Assembly: GCA_028279185.1 (NCBI GenBank)
Contig: JANQSS010000042.1
Span: 62,001-126,000, forward strand
Source: Saprospiraceae bacterium
GTDB taxonomy: Bacteria > Bacteroidota > Bacteroidia > Chitinophagales > Saprospiraceae
Reading direction: 5' to 3'
DNA length: 64,000 bases
In this document: positions 37,600 to 46,912 of the stretch, piece by piece
Numbering within the stretch: the stretch's first letter is position 1
Layout of the letters: each line of letters starts with the position of its first letter
The notes under the pieces: generated by a model
Seen by the model: the letters and a program-made list of their open reading frames with translations, nothing else
The model's database searches: none
What the model was told of the DNA's origin: nothing
Translations under genes and position numbers: made by a program

Positions 37600-39615
37600 T
37601 CAACTATCAGCCTGAATGAGTGATCGAATATTTTTATTTTTTAATTCGGAACCGATAGGTTGTGCACGACCACCTAAATGTTTCTGTAAAAATTGTTCAG
37701 CCAAGGCCCAAAAGCTTTCATGGTTTTCAGCATGGACGTAATCATGTCCTTCATTGAAGAAACTGATGTAATCCACTTCCTTATTCTTTTCGCGCAATTT
37801 TTTTACAAATCGGTTTGTTTGCGCAATAGGAACGAGTGCGTCGAGTTGTCCATGGGAAACCAAGACGGGTGACTGGTATGTGTGGGCCAAATAATAGGGT
37901 GAAACGGCCTTTAATTGTTCTTCCTCTTTTTCAATATCACCGAGGCCATATTTCCAAAGGGGTTGTTTGCCCAATTCCGATTGCAAGAAACCGTACAAAT
38001 CTGAAGGGCCGAACTGTGCAATTGCACAGCGGAAAACGGGATTTTCCATATTGCTAAGGGCAAAAAGAGCTTCATAGCCGCCATATGACCACCCGAAAAT
38101 GGTAAGACGTTCCGGGTCGATATAGTTTACCGCTATACCCCAATTAACCGCATCACGTATATCGCGGTGCATGTCCTTTCCCCATTGTTTGGCGGATGCT
38201 TCTACTACTTTTTTGCCATATCCGAGCGAGCCGCGAAAATCAGGGACAAGAACCAGATAGCCTCTATCGGCCAGCAATTGCAGATGTCGGTTAGTGGACC
38301 AGCTATCCCAAAAATTAGCGACCCATGGACCACCATGTACATAGACTACGGTGGGGTAGGGTTTATTTTCATTGCCTATCGTTGCCGACTTGGGAAAGTA
38401 GGCTTGTACCGGAAACCGCATACCGTCTTCCGTCGTAAATTGAAAGGTTTTTCGTTTTGCAAATGAAAATGCGGACAGAGTCGGTTTTTCACACAGTATT
38501 TTTTTAAATCGACCAATTGGTCGATAATAAATATAATAGTCAGCAGGAGCTCCTTTCATGACTTTTACGAGCCATATGTCATCATCTATTGAACTATCAA
38601 GTACCTCGAAGTTTTCGTGCAAATTGTTTCTCAAAAATTCAAAATCTTGTTTAATCGTATGATCAAAAACAGTCCAAGTTGTTTGCGCATATAGATTTTT
38701 AATAGCACGCAATGCACCATTTTTTCCAATAAAGGCGGCCCTGTCTGTTACGTCATACCGAGTATCTTCATGCTGTAATTCAGGTGCTGATCGATGAGCG
38801 TCATATGCATAGAGCTGTACTTTGTCGCTCTCAAAATGTGATGTGAAGTAGATTAATTTTTTTACGACATCAAATGATATCAGACTATTCAGGCTACGAC
38901 CGAGCAATAATCCTTCGTCCCAGGGATGCGCTAGAAATTCGACCCAGTTGTCATTTTTCTTTATGTAATATGAAACGCCTCCATTTTGGTTTCGGCCTTC
39001 GGCGGCGGTAAAATTTAAATTTTCATCGAATATATACTTGCTGTATTTGACCTGCTCGACAAATTCGGAATGTCCGGTTAGTATATTTATTTTGTAAAAA
39101 TTGTAGACATCACCTTGTTTGAGAAATGCCAAAACATTTTCATCGTCTAATGGACTTTGCCCATAAAATCCGCCTTTATCGTAACGAACATTTAACGTGA
39201 TTGAATGGCATACGTCATTTTTTATGTCATAGCGAAATAGCTTATTGCTTTCACTGTTTTCTAAAAACAAGACGGATGCATGGTTGGATAAGAAGGGCTT
39301 CGAAAAATTGCCCAGAGCAGACAAGTTTACCGCTTCGTGGGTCAGATAATCTTTCAGCATAGTCGATTGACTTGATCCATCGGTGTGCGTATATAAAATG
39401 TAATGGCCGTCGCTACTTAGACGGACATCCCTATTCGTTTCATCCGAAAATATTACTGACCTGGGTATAAGGTCTGGTTGATTGGTTTGGGTGCCGGATA
39501 GTTTATGCTCCGCCATCACTACCTGTGTATACGCACCATTGGACACAAGGTATATGCAGGTAAAAAGGATCAGTACTTTATGCACCCGGTTTACAATCAA
39601 CGTTCTGTTAACCAT
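37600..39615 (-). CDS. Exported prolyl oligopeptidase family (S9) serine peptidase
   Basis: 671 residues with an N-terminal signal (about residues 12-30). The first half is a beta-propeller; the second is the alpha/beta hydrolase domain with VYVHGGPWVANFWDSW, the nucleophile in FGWSYGGYEALF, Asp in VSHGQLDALVP and His in FNEGHDYVH. This complete triad fits a dipeptidyl-peptidase or acylaminoacyl-peptidase-like enzyme acting on peptides in the periplasm. It is divergent from the GlxA-type regulator gene (113 bases) and followed by a secreted protein gene. Confidence 0.92.
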   Translation of the reverse strand: MVNRTLIVNRVHKVLILFTCIYLVSNGAYTQVVMAEHKLSGTQTNQPDLIPRSVIFSDETNRDVRLSSDGHYILYTHTDGSSQSTMLKDYLTHEAVNLSALGNFSKPFLSNHASVLFLENSESNKLFRYDIKNDVCHSITLNVRYDKGGFYGQSPLDDENVLAFLKQGDVYNFYKINILTGHSEFVEQVKYSKYIFDENLNFTAAEGRNQNGGVSYYIKKNDNWVEFLAHPWDEGLLLGRSLNSLISFDVVKKLIYFTSHFESDKVQLYAYDAHRSAPELQHEDTRYDVTDRAAFIGKNGALRAIKNLYAQTTWTVFDHTIKQDFEFLRNNLHENFEVLDSSIDDDIWLVKVMKGAPADYYIYYRPIGRFKKILCEKPTLSAFSFAKRKTFQFTTEDGMRFPVQAYFPKSATIGNENKPYPTVVYVHGGPWVANFWDSWSTNRHLQLLADRGYLVLVPDFRGSLGYGKKVVEASAKQWGKDMHRDIRDAVNWGIAVNYIDPERLTIFGWSYGGYEALFALSNMENPVFRCAIAQFGPSDLYGFLQSELGKQPLWKYGLGDIEKEEEQLKAVSPYYLAHTYQSPVLVSHGQLDALVPIAQTNRFVKKLREKNKEVDYISFFNEGHDYVHAENHESFWALAEQFLQKHLGGRAQPIGSELKNKNIRSLIQADS

Positions 39616-39728
39616 TTCTATCTGGTTTCATAGCAAAAGAACGGAAAATGTCCTCGAAGCGGTTTTGTTATTTTGCCAAATTAGGGGTATTTTTGGACAA
39701 GTGTAATTTTAGTAAAAATCGGCTGCTT

Positions 39729-40697
39729 ATGGACAAATTGAAAACAATAGTAATCGTTGTTCCCAAGTGTGAAGTGGTGTTGAGTAGTATTACGGGCAGT
39801 CTCAAATTATTAAATGCTGTCATAGAGATGACCAATGCACCGACTAAGTTGATGTTGGCGGGCTATAAGAAGAATCAAAAGGCTTTTGGCGGCTTATTTT
39901 CAATACATACGGAAGTGAGGTTTCAGGAAGTAGACAAGGCCGACCTAATTATCGTACCATCGTTTAAATCTGATATAGAGACGGCGATAAATGATAATGG
40001 CGTACTGTTTGATTGGCTTGTTAGTCAATATAGGAAGGGGGCTTATGCCGCTAGTTTATGTTTAGGTTCTTTCTTATTAGGCGGCGCAGGCTTACTTACG
40101 CATAAACGTTGCACTACACATTGGCAATATGCAAAGGAATTCCGAAAACTATTTCCAAATGCCATACACTTAAAACACAATGTAATAACAGAAGACGATC
40201 GGATATTCACCAGTGGTGGTGCGTTTACCTTTTTGAATTTAATTATTTACCTAATTGAGCGATTTTACGGCAAGGAGGCGGCACAATGGGCTGTTAGTGT
40301 TTTTCAGGTTGATTATCATCGCGACTCTCAGCATCAATTTGTTCTTTTTAGTTCTCAAAAGAATCATGCGAATGTGTCTGTATTAAAAGCGCAGGATTTT
40401 ATTGAAAGAAATTACATGCGCAAGCTCAACAATGCTGAAATCGCAGCTCATTGTCAACTGGGTGAACGTACGTTGGTCAGGCAATTCAAAGAGAGCTGTG
40501 GGAATACGCCCAATGAATATTTGCAACGATGCCGTATTGAAAAGGCCAAAGAGTATCTGGCAAACACGGTGTATACGATTGCAGAAGTGCAATTTCACAT
40601 AGGGTACAATGACCCCAAAACGTTTCGCAACATATTTTCGCGGTATACTTCGCTGTCCCCAAGTGCTTATAGAAAGCGATACTCGCATATAAATTGA
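39729..40697 (+). CDS. GlxA-type transcriptional regulator (DJ-1/PfpI plus AraC)
   Basis: 322 residues from the ATG at 39729, the first in-frame ATG near the domain start; an upstream extension would be poorly coded. The first 170 residues form a DJ-1/PfpI-like domain (AYAASLCLGSFLLGGAGLL holds the nucleophile-elbow Cys as SLCLGS). The last 110 residues are an AraC domain (AEIAAHCQLGERTLVRQFK cut, SPSAYRKRY). GlxA-type proteins sense small amphipathic metabolites. The divergent S9 peptidase is a possible target. Confidence 0.88.
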   Translation: MDKLKTIVIVVPKCEVVLSSITGSLKLLNAVIEMTNAPTKLMLAGYKKNQKAFGGLFSIHTEVRFQEVDKADLIIVPSFKSDIETAINDNGVLFDWLVSQYRKGAYAASLCLGSFLLGGAGLLTHKRCTTHWQYAKEFRKLFPNAIHLKHNVITEDDRIFTSGGAFTFLNLIIYLIERFYGKEAAQWAVSVFQVDYHRDSQHQFVLFSSQKNHANVSVLKAQDFIERNYMRKLNNAEIAAHCQLGERTLVRQFKESCGNTPNEYLQRCRIEKAKEYLANTVYTIAEVQFHIGYNDPKTFRNIFSRYTSLSPSAYRKRYSHIN

Positions 40698-40735
40698 TCA
40701 TGCGGGGATGTATAAGAATTGATGTTTGAGATTTA

Positions 40736-41164
40736 TTAGGCCATCAACTGTATTATAATTCCAATTATTCCAATCAGCAGACAAAGTGGTGAGAAAAATG
40801 TTGAATCGGCTCTGGCGAATTCTGTATTTTTAATTCGTTTGAAAAAACCAGTATAATTAAATTCACCAATGGCACGTAGTATAAAAACAATAGGGATAAA
40901 CCAATAGCAGAAATCCGATAGCCAACCAAGTATATCAAAAAATAATATACCAGATTTAATCGAATAGAGGAGACTAAACGAAAGGAGTACAAGGGCTACT
41001 AGCAATGTCGCTAATTTTGGAATCTTCACCGTGTTTGCTTTATTACCTTTTGTGGGTATGACCTTAGTAAGACCATATGACCCACCGAAAAACCAATAGA
41101 AATGGAAGACGCTGAAAAGCAAAAAGACAACGCTTAGTATCCCAGATAATATTGAAACGGTCAT
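40736..41164 (-). CDS. DUF3995 membrane protein
   Basis: 142 residues with four membrane segments. The conserved FHFYWFFGGSYGLTKVIP near the N-terminus is the DUF3995 signature. Its start overlaps the end of the FAD monooxygenase gene by 4 bases, so they form one operon. The role is unknown; it may be a small transporter or accessory membrane protein for the monooxygenase substrate. Confidence 0.85.
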   Translation of the reverse strand: MTVSILSGILSVVFLLFSVFHFYWFFGGSYGLTKVIPTKGNKANTVKIPKLATLLVALVLLSFSLLYSIKSGILFFDILGWLSDFCYWFIPIVFILRAIGEFNYTGFFKRIKNTEFARADSTFFSPLCLLIGIIGIIIQLMA

Positions 41165-42294
41165 ACCTTTTGAATTCGAAATATAGATTCGGTCTGTTTT
41201 CTATTGATGAAAGAAGGTGTCAAGCGCATCAGCAGATTACGAGCGTTGACCGCTATAGGATTGGATAGGTGTGCTATTTTTCCAATCATCCAACTTGTAT
41301 TTACGACATGATGCGCTTTTGGTTGCCTTATTTTCTGATAGGCTGCAAAAGCATTGTGTACAGTATGTCGAGCCAGGCAAGTTGAAAGAATATGCGCATC
41401 TTCAATTGCCTGACAAGCACCCTGCCCCATATTTGGCGTCATGGCGTGAGCCGCATCGCCTATAAGGCAAGCGTTGTTTTTATACCAGATACGGGTCGGT
41501 TTTACATCGGCTATTTCTGTCATTTTAATTTTATCTGAAGGGGTAGAAGCAATTATATTTTGCACAATGGAATTGTAATGGTCGAAGCGGGTGCTTAGGT
41601 CATGAATTGATAATGTATCGTTACTTTTCTCATGTGAGATCAAGGCATACCAATACACTTTATTGTCTGCAATTTGAACAAAACCAAAGCGGTCACCATG
41701 TCCCCATGCTTCATTCAATTCAGACTTGAAGTTTAGAGGGAGTTGAAAATCACATACACCTCTCCAACATATTTGCTTGGCAGACCTAATAATTGTGTTT
41801 GGAAATAAATATTTTCTGACAATGGAATTTAAACCATCTGCACCGATAAGCGTGGGTGAAGTTAGCTGCTGTCCATTTTCGAAATGGAGTAAATGTTGGT
41901 TATTACGTGACGTAATTTGGCTTAGTCGATGGTTTAAAATTAGATCAGTAGAAGACAGTTTATTGACTAAAATCTTTTGTAATGTACCTCGATGAATGGC
42001 AATATTCTTAACTCCGAATTTCTTCTCGAAAAAAGTGAGATCGACTTTTGAAAGCAATTGTAAGTTTGGTTTCGTAATATTCATTGCTGCTATAGGGTTG
42101 CCGTTTTCTTCAATTACTTCTCTCAACCCCAACTTGTCAAAGACTTGCATAGCATTGTTAGCCAGAATGATACCGGCCCCAATTGGTTTGATTTTGTTCG
42201 CCTGATCAAAAACTCTTGTGCTAATGCCTTTTTGTTCAAGCGCTATGGCCATGGTTAACCCTCCTATGCCGGCTCCAATGATGTCTGGTGTCAT
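41161..42294 (-). CDS. FAD-dependent monooxygenase
   Basis: 377 residues from the ATG at 42294, which begins just before the FAD fold (DIIGAGIGGLTMAIALEQKG). Other family marks are the DG motif LIGADGLNSIVRK and the GD motif ACLIGDAAHAMTPNMGQG, as in salicylate hydroxylase and TetX-like enzymes. The substrate is an aromatic or similar compound, not determined here. It is divergent from a TetR gene 80 bases away, a layout typical of inducible resistance or catabolic monooxygenases. Confidence 0.9.
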   Translation of the reverse strand: MTPDIIGAGIGGLTMAIALEQKGISTRVFDQANKIKPIGAGIILANNAMQVFDKLGLREVIEENGNPIAAMNITKPNLQLLSKVDLTFFEKKFGVKNIAIHRGTLQKILVNKLSSTDLILNHRLSQITSRNNQHLLHFENGQQLTSPTLIGADGLNSIVRKYLFPNTIIRSAKQICWRGVCDFQLPLNFKSELNEAWGHGDRFGFVQIADNKVYWYALISHEKSNDTLSIHDLSTRFDHYNSIVQNIIASTPSDKIKMTEIADVKPTRIWYKNNACLIGDAAHAMTPNMGQGACQAIEDAHILSTCLARHTVHNAFAAYQKIRQPKAHHVVNTSWMIGKIAHLSNPIAVNARNLLMRLTPSFINRKQTESIFRIQKV

Positions 42295-42325
42295 GTTGCA
42301 ATTCGCCCTTTTCTGGTGCAAAGTA

Positions 42326-42358
42326 CAAAATTACACATAAAATAGTACATTTGTACTA
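42326..42358. promoter_or_regulatory. TetR operator and divergent -7 elements
   Basis: TAGTACA TT TGTACTA (42343-42358) is an inverted repeat with 7-base arms. It overlaps TACATTTG (42346-42353), a -7 element for the tetR gene. CAAAATTA (42326-42333) is a -7 element on the minus strand for the monooxygenase; a half-site AGTACA lies at 42322-42327. No clear -33 boxes were seen. Confidence 0.6.
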
Positions 42359-42374
42359 GAAAGTATAACATGTA

Positions 42375-43004
42375 ATGAATAAGACGAAGAAGAAGATTCT
42401 ATCTGTGTCTTTACGACTTTTTAATGCACGTGGCATTTCGAATGTTTCGTTAAGAGATATAGCCAGTGAAGCAGGAATCAGTGTGGGAAACTTACAATAT
42501 CATTTCAAAAAAAGGGAAGATATTATCGAATCTCATTATTACGAGCTCGTCGAGAAAATTGACCGTGTTTCTGTTGTAAATACAAGTGAACTACTCAAGT
42601 CGTTTATAAATATCTCGGAAGAAATAATGACTGTGTTTTATGCGTATCGATTTTTTTTGTTGGACTTTATCACAATCACGAGAAACAATAAAAAAATAAA
42701 ATATCATTATTCCGAACTTTCTAAACAAAGAGAGATGGCCTTCTTAAAATTAGTTCACTATTTAAAGGAAAGTGATCTACTACGTGAAGAAATACTAGAA
42801 TTGGAATATCATAGTTTATACAAACGAATTGAGGTTATTAGTAATTTTTGGTTTTCTTCGCTATTGATACAGACACGCAAATTATCTAAGAATCTGATTG
42901 AAGAATATGCATTGCTTATCAGCAAAAGCCTCTATCCGTATTTAACAAATGAAGGCAGAAATCAATACGCCACTTATTTCCCTTCTCATTTAATTCATAT
43001 ATAG
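42375..43004 (+). CDS. TetR family regulator
   Basis: 209 residues. The N-terminal helix-turn-helix is clear: FNARGISNVSLRDIASEAG, then ISVGNLQYHFKKREDI. The C-terminal ligand domain is rich in aromatic and aliphatic residues. It is divergent from the FAD monooxygenase and DUF3995 operon, which it probably represses through the palindrome between them; ligand unknown. Confidence 0.88.
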   Translation: MNKTKKKILSVSLRLFNARGISNVSLRDIASEAGISVGNLQYHFKKREDIIESHYYELVEKIDRVSVVNTSELLKSFINISEEIMTVFYAYRFFLLDFITITRNNKKIKYHYSELSKQREMAFLKLVHYLKESDLLREEILELEYHSLYKRIEVISNFWFSSLLIQTRKLSKNLIEEYALLISKSLYPYLTNEGRNQYATYFPSHLIHI

Positions 43005-43304
43005 GCTCGGATGTTTTGCTGTATTAATATGAACTCTCGTTGCAATTGTTGACACGTTTACCGTAGTGTAGAGAATGAGAGCTTGACGGCCTGAAAAATA
43101 ACGGCCGATTGTCAGCCATTTTATACGCAATACTTCATCAATCACCAGCGAATGTGCTGAATGCAATTAACCTATCAAGATCAATTGACATGTTAGCTTT
43201 TCTTATGCCATGTCCTTTTCATTTAGAACAATACGTTTTTGAACGATTCTAGTGCTATTTGAATTTTTGGTGTTGCCTCTTTACGAAGCCAGTCATTACT
43301 TTCT
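43005..43304. other. Intergenic region with short coding remnant
   Basis: 300 bases between convergent genes. At the right end, minus-strand codons just after the GNAT stop read YKESNDWLRKEATPKIQ and end at a TAA near 43228; this looks like the tail of a lost gene. Nothing else is seen. Confidence 0.4.
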
Positions 43305-43745
43305 TTATAAGTTCTTTCTCAATCCAACCCGACTGCTGCCATCTGAATACCAACTTTCCATTTCCGTGAATGCACTATACTGGTGTCTTCGATAGAATTT
43401 CAGTGCTTCATCACCTGAAGTCCACAACCAAACATATTTTACGCCTATCGCTGCTACTTCTTCTTCTATTGATTTCAACAGTTTGGCCCCTAAACCTTTA
43501 GAGCGATATTCTTTTTCTACAAAGAGATCTGTTAGAAAAAACCATCCCGAATAGTTTTCACCATTCTTGTATGCTAAGCCTGACGCACACCCAATAAATG
43601 TGTTTTCTTTAGACGCCACGAAGCTGATTCTATCGGAGCTTTCTAATTCTATACCTTCCTCAAGTGAAAGTTCATCAAACCCTGCATTCATCCGCTTAAT
43701 TTCGTCAGATGTCATGTTACGGTTTATAATTTTAATAGTATCCAT
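43305..43745 (-). CDS. GNAT family N-acetyltransferase
   Basis: 146 residues with the acetyl-CoA binding signature (LFVEKEYRSKGLGAKLLKSI) and following IGVKYVWLWTSGDEALKFYR. The substrate cannot be deduced. It is a complete member of the family. It lies about 75 bases after the SPL-type gene, on the same strand. Confidence 0.88.
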   Translation of the reverse strand: MDTIKIINRNMTSDEIKRMNAGFDELSLEEGIELESSDRISFVASKENTFIGCASGLAYKNGENYSGWFFLTDLFVEKEYRSKGLGAKLLKSIEEEVAAIGVKYVWLWTSGDEALKFYRRHQYSAFTEMESWYSDGSSRVGLRKNL

Positions 43746-43820
43746 TTTGACCTTTAGCGTTTTAAAACGATCTTATTTTATTTCAATCGGCCCTGGTTTC
43801 AGTGAGATTCAACACATCGT

Positions 43821-44726
43821 CTATTTCTTATGAACGGCAGCTTTTAATATGTCGTCGATTAATTCATACTCCTTGCAAAGCTCTTTCATTTTCTTGTAGA
43901 AGGCCTTTCTGTAATAATGGGGCATCTCAGTGCTATTGGCAAAAAACTTTTGGTACTTATCTTTCAATTGGGGATAATATTTGCTTATTGCATTTAGCAT
44001 CAAGGTCTTGCTATGCGCTTTACCGTTACCAAATAAAGTGATTGTTGCGGGTAAAATGTAATCAACCTTAGCTTCTTTGAATTTGGAAAATGCCAAATGA
44101 AGTTGTTCTGTAGTATCTGAAATATACGGAATCAACGGCATTAAACTTACGCCTGTTAGAAAGCCTTGATCAATCGTTTTTCGGAGTGCAATAACCCTCC
44201 TTGTTGGCGGAACAGCTCCCGGTTCAAAGATAGTAGCTATTTCATCTTGTATCGTTGAAAATGAAAAACTGATAATGACTCCTCTTTTTAGCTGTTTTAA
44301 ATCCGTGGGTAGGGTCGCTTCCTTTTCAATCTGTTTCAATAGATCATAGTCCCGCTCTATTAAATCCGACTTGGTTATGATATGAACGGGAAATTTATGT
44401 TTGAGAATTACCTCTAGAGCCTGTCTTGTCAGCTCATACTTTTTTTCAATTTGGATATACGGGTCGGTTACTGAAGAGAGTACGATTATTCCATATTGAT
44501 TCTTTTTAGCACGATTTGTTAACTGCCTATCCAGAAGTTCTATTGCATTTGTTTTGACCGACAGGCTTTTTTCAAGGTTGCTTCCGTATTTACTTCCTCG
44601 GATATAACAATACAAACAGTTGAAGGAACAACTGCTGTATGGATTAAATGTATAATCATCCAAAAACCACGTGTCTCTTTTCTTGGTTTTATTCAGTACT
44701 GACTTGACTTCAATTTCTTTTGGCAT
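43821..44726 (-). CDS. SPL-family radical SAM protein
   Basis: 301 residues from the ATG at 44726 (a longer start at 44747 would overlap the upstream gene by 38 bases). The radical SAM site is CSFNCLYC (Cys 33, 37, 40). The rest matches the family related to spore photoproduct lyase (PKEIEVKSVLNKTKK, GVIISFSFST, GFLTGVSLMPLIPYISDT). Despite the name, non-spore formers have it and the reaction is unknown; DNA repair is suspected. It overlaps the DNA alkylation repair gene by 17 bases, which supports a joint repair function. Confidence 0.85.
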   Translation of the reverse strand: MPKEIEVKSVLNKTKKRDTWFLDDYTFNPYSSCSFNCLYCYIRGSKYGSNLEKSLSVKTNAIELLDRQLTNRAKKNQYGIIVLSSVTDPYIQIEKKYELTRQALEVILKHKFPVHIITKSDLIERDYDLLKQIEKEATLPTDLKQLKRGVIISFSFSTIQDEIATIFEPGAVPPTRRVIALRKTIDQGFLTGVSLMPLIPYISDTTEQLHLAFSKFKEAKVDYILPATITLFGNGKAHSKTLMLNAISKYYPQLKDKYQKFFANSTEMPHYYRKAFYKKMKELCKEYELIDDILKAAVHKK

Positions 44727-45432
44727 ATTTATTTCGATTGAGTCCAATAGAAATTTTTCTTCTAAACCAATTCGCTACATTGTCCGGATGGTGGATTTCT
44801 TCATCAAAATGTTCAATTATGTCGGGGTGAAACTTGGCCGTTGTTTTTGCAGCCCAGCCAATGCCTTGTCTTATTTCTTTGTCTTTTGAATTTGCCATTG
44901 AAAGCAGAATGGGGAAAACGGACGCTACATTGTTCTTGTCCATTCCTTTTTTTATTGCATAATGCACTCCAGCTCCCAAAGCTCTGACGACATAATTTAT
45001 TGGATGTTTTGATAGTCTTTTTACCTCTGGAATCGTTTTTTTGGGTTCGGTCAGAAGTGAATAGCCATAAACCCTTTCACCTATAATATCGCAAACATAC
45101 CAGGCATTTGCATAGGAAATATATTCTGTTGCTTTTTCAATTGACTCATCGAAGTGTGTTGTCAATCTATTTTGCAGAATGATTCCAAGGATAACATTAC
45201 CTCCTTCCGTTTTGAGGCCTTCGACCTTGTCACAAAAGTTGATTTGTTCTTCTTTTTGTATTTCTTTATAAAATTCGGTACCGCAAAGCTCCAATAAAGG
45301 AAATTTCACCTTTTTATTCAAAATTTGATGCTCCAATTCCATCAGACATGCAAATAGTCCTTTTGATGTATAGGCGCTTAAGCAGTCATTGAGATATTCT
45401 CTGATTTCCGATTTTCGTGTTACAACTCGCAT
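44710..45432 (-). CDS. DNA alkylation repair HEAT protein
   Basis: 240 residues of helical repeats with YVVRALGAGVHYAIKKG and EIRQGIGWAAKTTAKFHPD, the latter typical of AlkD/AlkC-like alkylpurine glycosylases. The tail FRRKISIGLNRNKYAKRN is basic and could touch DNA. It overlaps the SPL-family gene by 17 bases. Upstream, a degenerate 62-codon frame ends within its first codons (45420). Confidence 0.78.
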   Translation of the reverse strand: MRVVTRKSEIREYLNDCLSAYTSKGLFACLMELEHQILNKKVKFPLLELCGTEFYKEIQKEEQINFCDKVEGLKTEGGNVILGIILQNRLTTHFDESIEKATEYISYANAWYVCDIIGERVYGYSLLTEPKKTIPEVKRLSKHPINYVVRALGAGVHYAIKKGMDKNNVASVFPILLSMANSKDKEIRQGIGWAAKTTAKFHPDIIEHFDEEIHHPDNVANWFRRKISIGLNRNKYAKRN

Positions 45433-45875
45433 TTTTTGTTGGGCTTCCTTTTTCTACACATTCTTTTTATCCAATTATCAATTGATTTTAAGCATCTATT
45501 TTCATCCAGACCGAAATTTCTTTTTGAGTGTGCTTCACCCGTTTTCTTATCAACACTTTCAATCTTCCAAACTCTTGATTTTTTTACGATTTCTGATTCT
45601 CTTACCAAAGGACATACGCTAATGACTATTTCTTTCTTTTGTCTTCATATTACTAGCAGTGTTACGGAGTATGTATTTGCGTTGGTAGCCCTCAAATTTA
45701 AAAGAATCAGGTCAATTTTTATCTGATTTACGATAGCAATAAAATCAAACTTCCCAAAACACGCTGAGGTAAAATGACGTACTCTTTGATCTGAGTAGAT
45801 GCGCTGATTTTTAGGTGCGAATAAAATATTTCTGACAGCATTGTGTATTATTGTCCTGACCCGAGGAGCGTACAT
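45420..45875 (-). pseudogene. Possible degraded gene in same frame with one TGA
   Basis: A minus-strand frame runs from about 45875 and is stopped at 45645 by TGA, then continues in the same frame to 45420. The second half reads VWKIESVDKKTGEAHSKRN, which looks like real protein, and the first half reads FGKFDFIAIVNQ, reminiscent of PD-(D/E)xK-type folds. No ATG or ribosome site fits. I treat it as a possible remnant, not a working gene. Confidence 0.3.
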
Positions 45876-46647
45876 GATGAAACGTTTGAAATATGGATGG
45901 ACATTTTGGCTGGGTTTTTGGATGACAGTTTCCGGGGCTTATGGTCAACTGGAAAAAGTAGAAGTCCACTATGGCCAATTGGAAAAGCAGGAGAAGGGCG
46001 AGCTGGCAGCCCTCCGTTTCGTGCAAGCAAATGCCAATCTGGTGGATGACTATGCCTGCCTTTCCCAGATCATCCTGGTCCGGCATGGAGAACCGACGCT
46101 GAATCACAAGGGATGGAAAAACCGGCACGAAGCCGTGCAATACACCAGGGATTATGATTCCGTGGGCGTTTACCCTCCTTCCTTTATCCCCCTATCTCTC
46201 GCCCCTGGTGAACTCACCGTTATTCATACGAGTAGCCTTAATCGGGCTATTTCCACCGCACAACAGGTTTTTATGCAGAACGAGCTGCTGCGGCCTGATA
46301 CCTTGTTCCGGGAATTTGAACGGAAAATATTCAACTTTCCAAACATGAAGCTGCCAACCCGATTGTGGCTTATTGGATCGCGGGTGCTTTGGTATGTAGG
46401 CCTCAACAATAAGGGTATAGAAAAGCGTGGTGCTGCCAAGATAAGGGCGCGAAAAGCAGCCGGGGTACTGGAGCAGGATGCTGTGAAGAACGGTAAAACC
46501 GTGTTAGTTGCCCATGGGTTTTTGAACAGATATTTGGAAAAGTACCTCAAAAAGCAAGGCTGGAAAACTGTATACGATGGTGGAAACGGCTATTTGTCGC
46601 AAAAAATGTTGGTAAAGTACCGATGTGGTGGCGAGAAGCAATACTAG
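45874..46647 (+). CDS. Exported histidine phosphatase superfamily protein
   Basis: 257 residues from the ATG at 45874; ATGATG follows a GGAG-type ribosome site. A signal peptide (first 23 residues, ending SGAYG) precedes the domain. Histidine phosphatase motifs are LVRHGEP with the catalytic His, HTSSLNRAISTAQ, and VAHGFLNRYL with the second His. Substrate unknown. By eye the gene is richer in G and C than its neighbours and uses different codons, so it was probably acquired from another source. It stands alone on the plus strand in a minus-strand region. Confidence 0.85.
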   Translation: MMKRLKYGWTFWLGFWMTVSGAYGQLEKVEVHYGQLEKQEKGELAALRFVQANANLVDDYACLSQIILVRHGEPTLNHKGWKNRHEAVQYTRDYDSVGVYPPSFIPLSLAPGELTVIHTSSLNRAISTAQQVFMQNELLRPDTLFREFERKIFNFPNMKLPTRLWLIGSRVLWYVGLNNKGIEKRGAAKIRARKAAGVLEQDAVKNGKTVLVAHGFLNRYLEKYLKKQGWKTVYDGGNGYLSQKMLVKYRCGGEKQY

Positions 46648-46765
46648 TTAGACCTACGGCTTATTGTTAGACTTTATAACCTGTTCGGTCATTCGTAAAC
46701 TCCATCAGCGTTCCGAACAATTTCACCGATCGGCCAACTATAGAATCGTATGGGTATACTGATGG

Positions 46766-46912
46766 TTGATAGGCTTTTGGCAGTCACACAACGATTTCAT
46801 ATGCCGTGCTGTAGTCAGCAAAACAAAAGCCACATTTAATTGGAAGCCAATACCTTTTGAAAAAATGATATTGGATACGGCTAAATCTGTCAGTGAGTTT
46901 TTTGCAGGGTTG
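46766..46912 (+). pseudogene. 3' remnant of an NAD-dependent epimerase gene
   Basis: Plus-strand codons read VSKTKATFNWKPIPFEKM and then ILDTAKSVSEFFAG. This matches the usual C-terminus of extended SDR epimerases (VSSxKAxxxLGWKPRPxEE, then LDTAxSL). The body of the gene is missing on the left, and the 161-bp palindromic element begins at about the stop codon. Confidence 0.6.
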
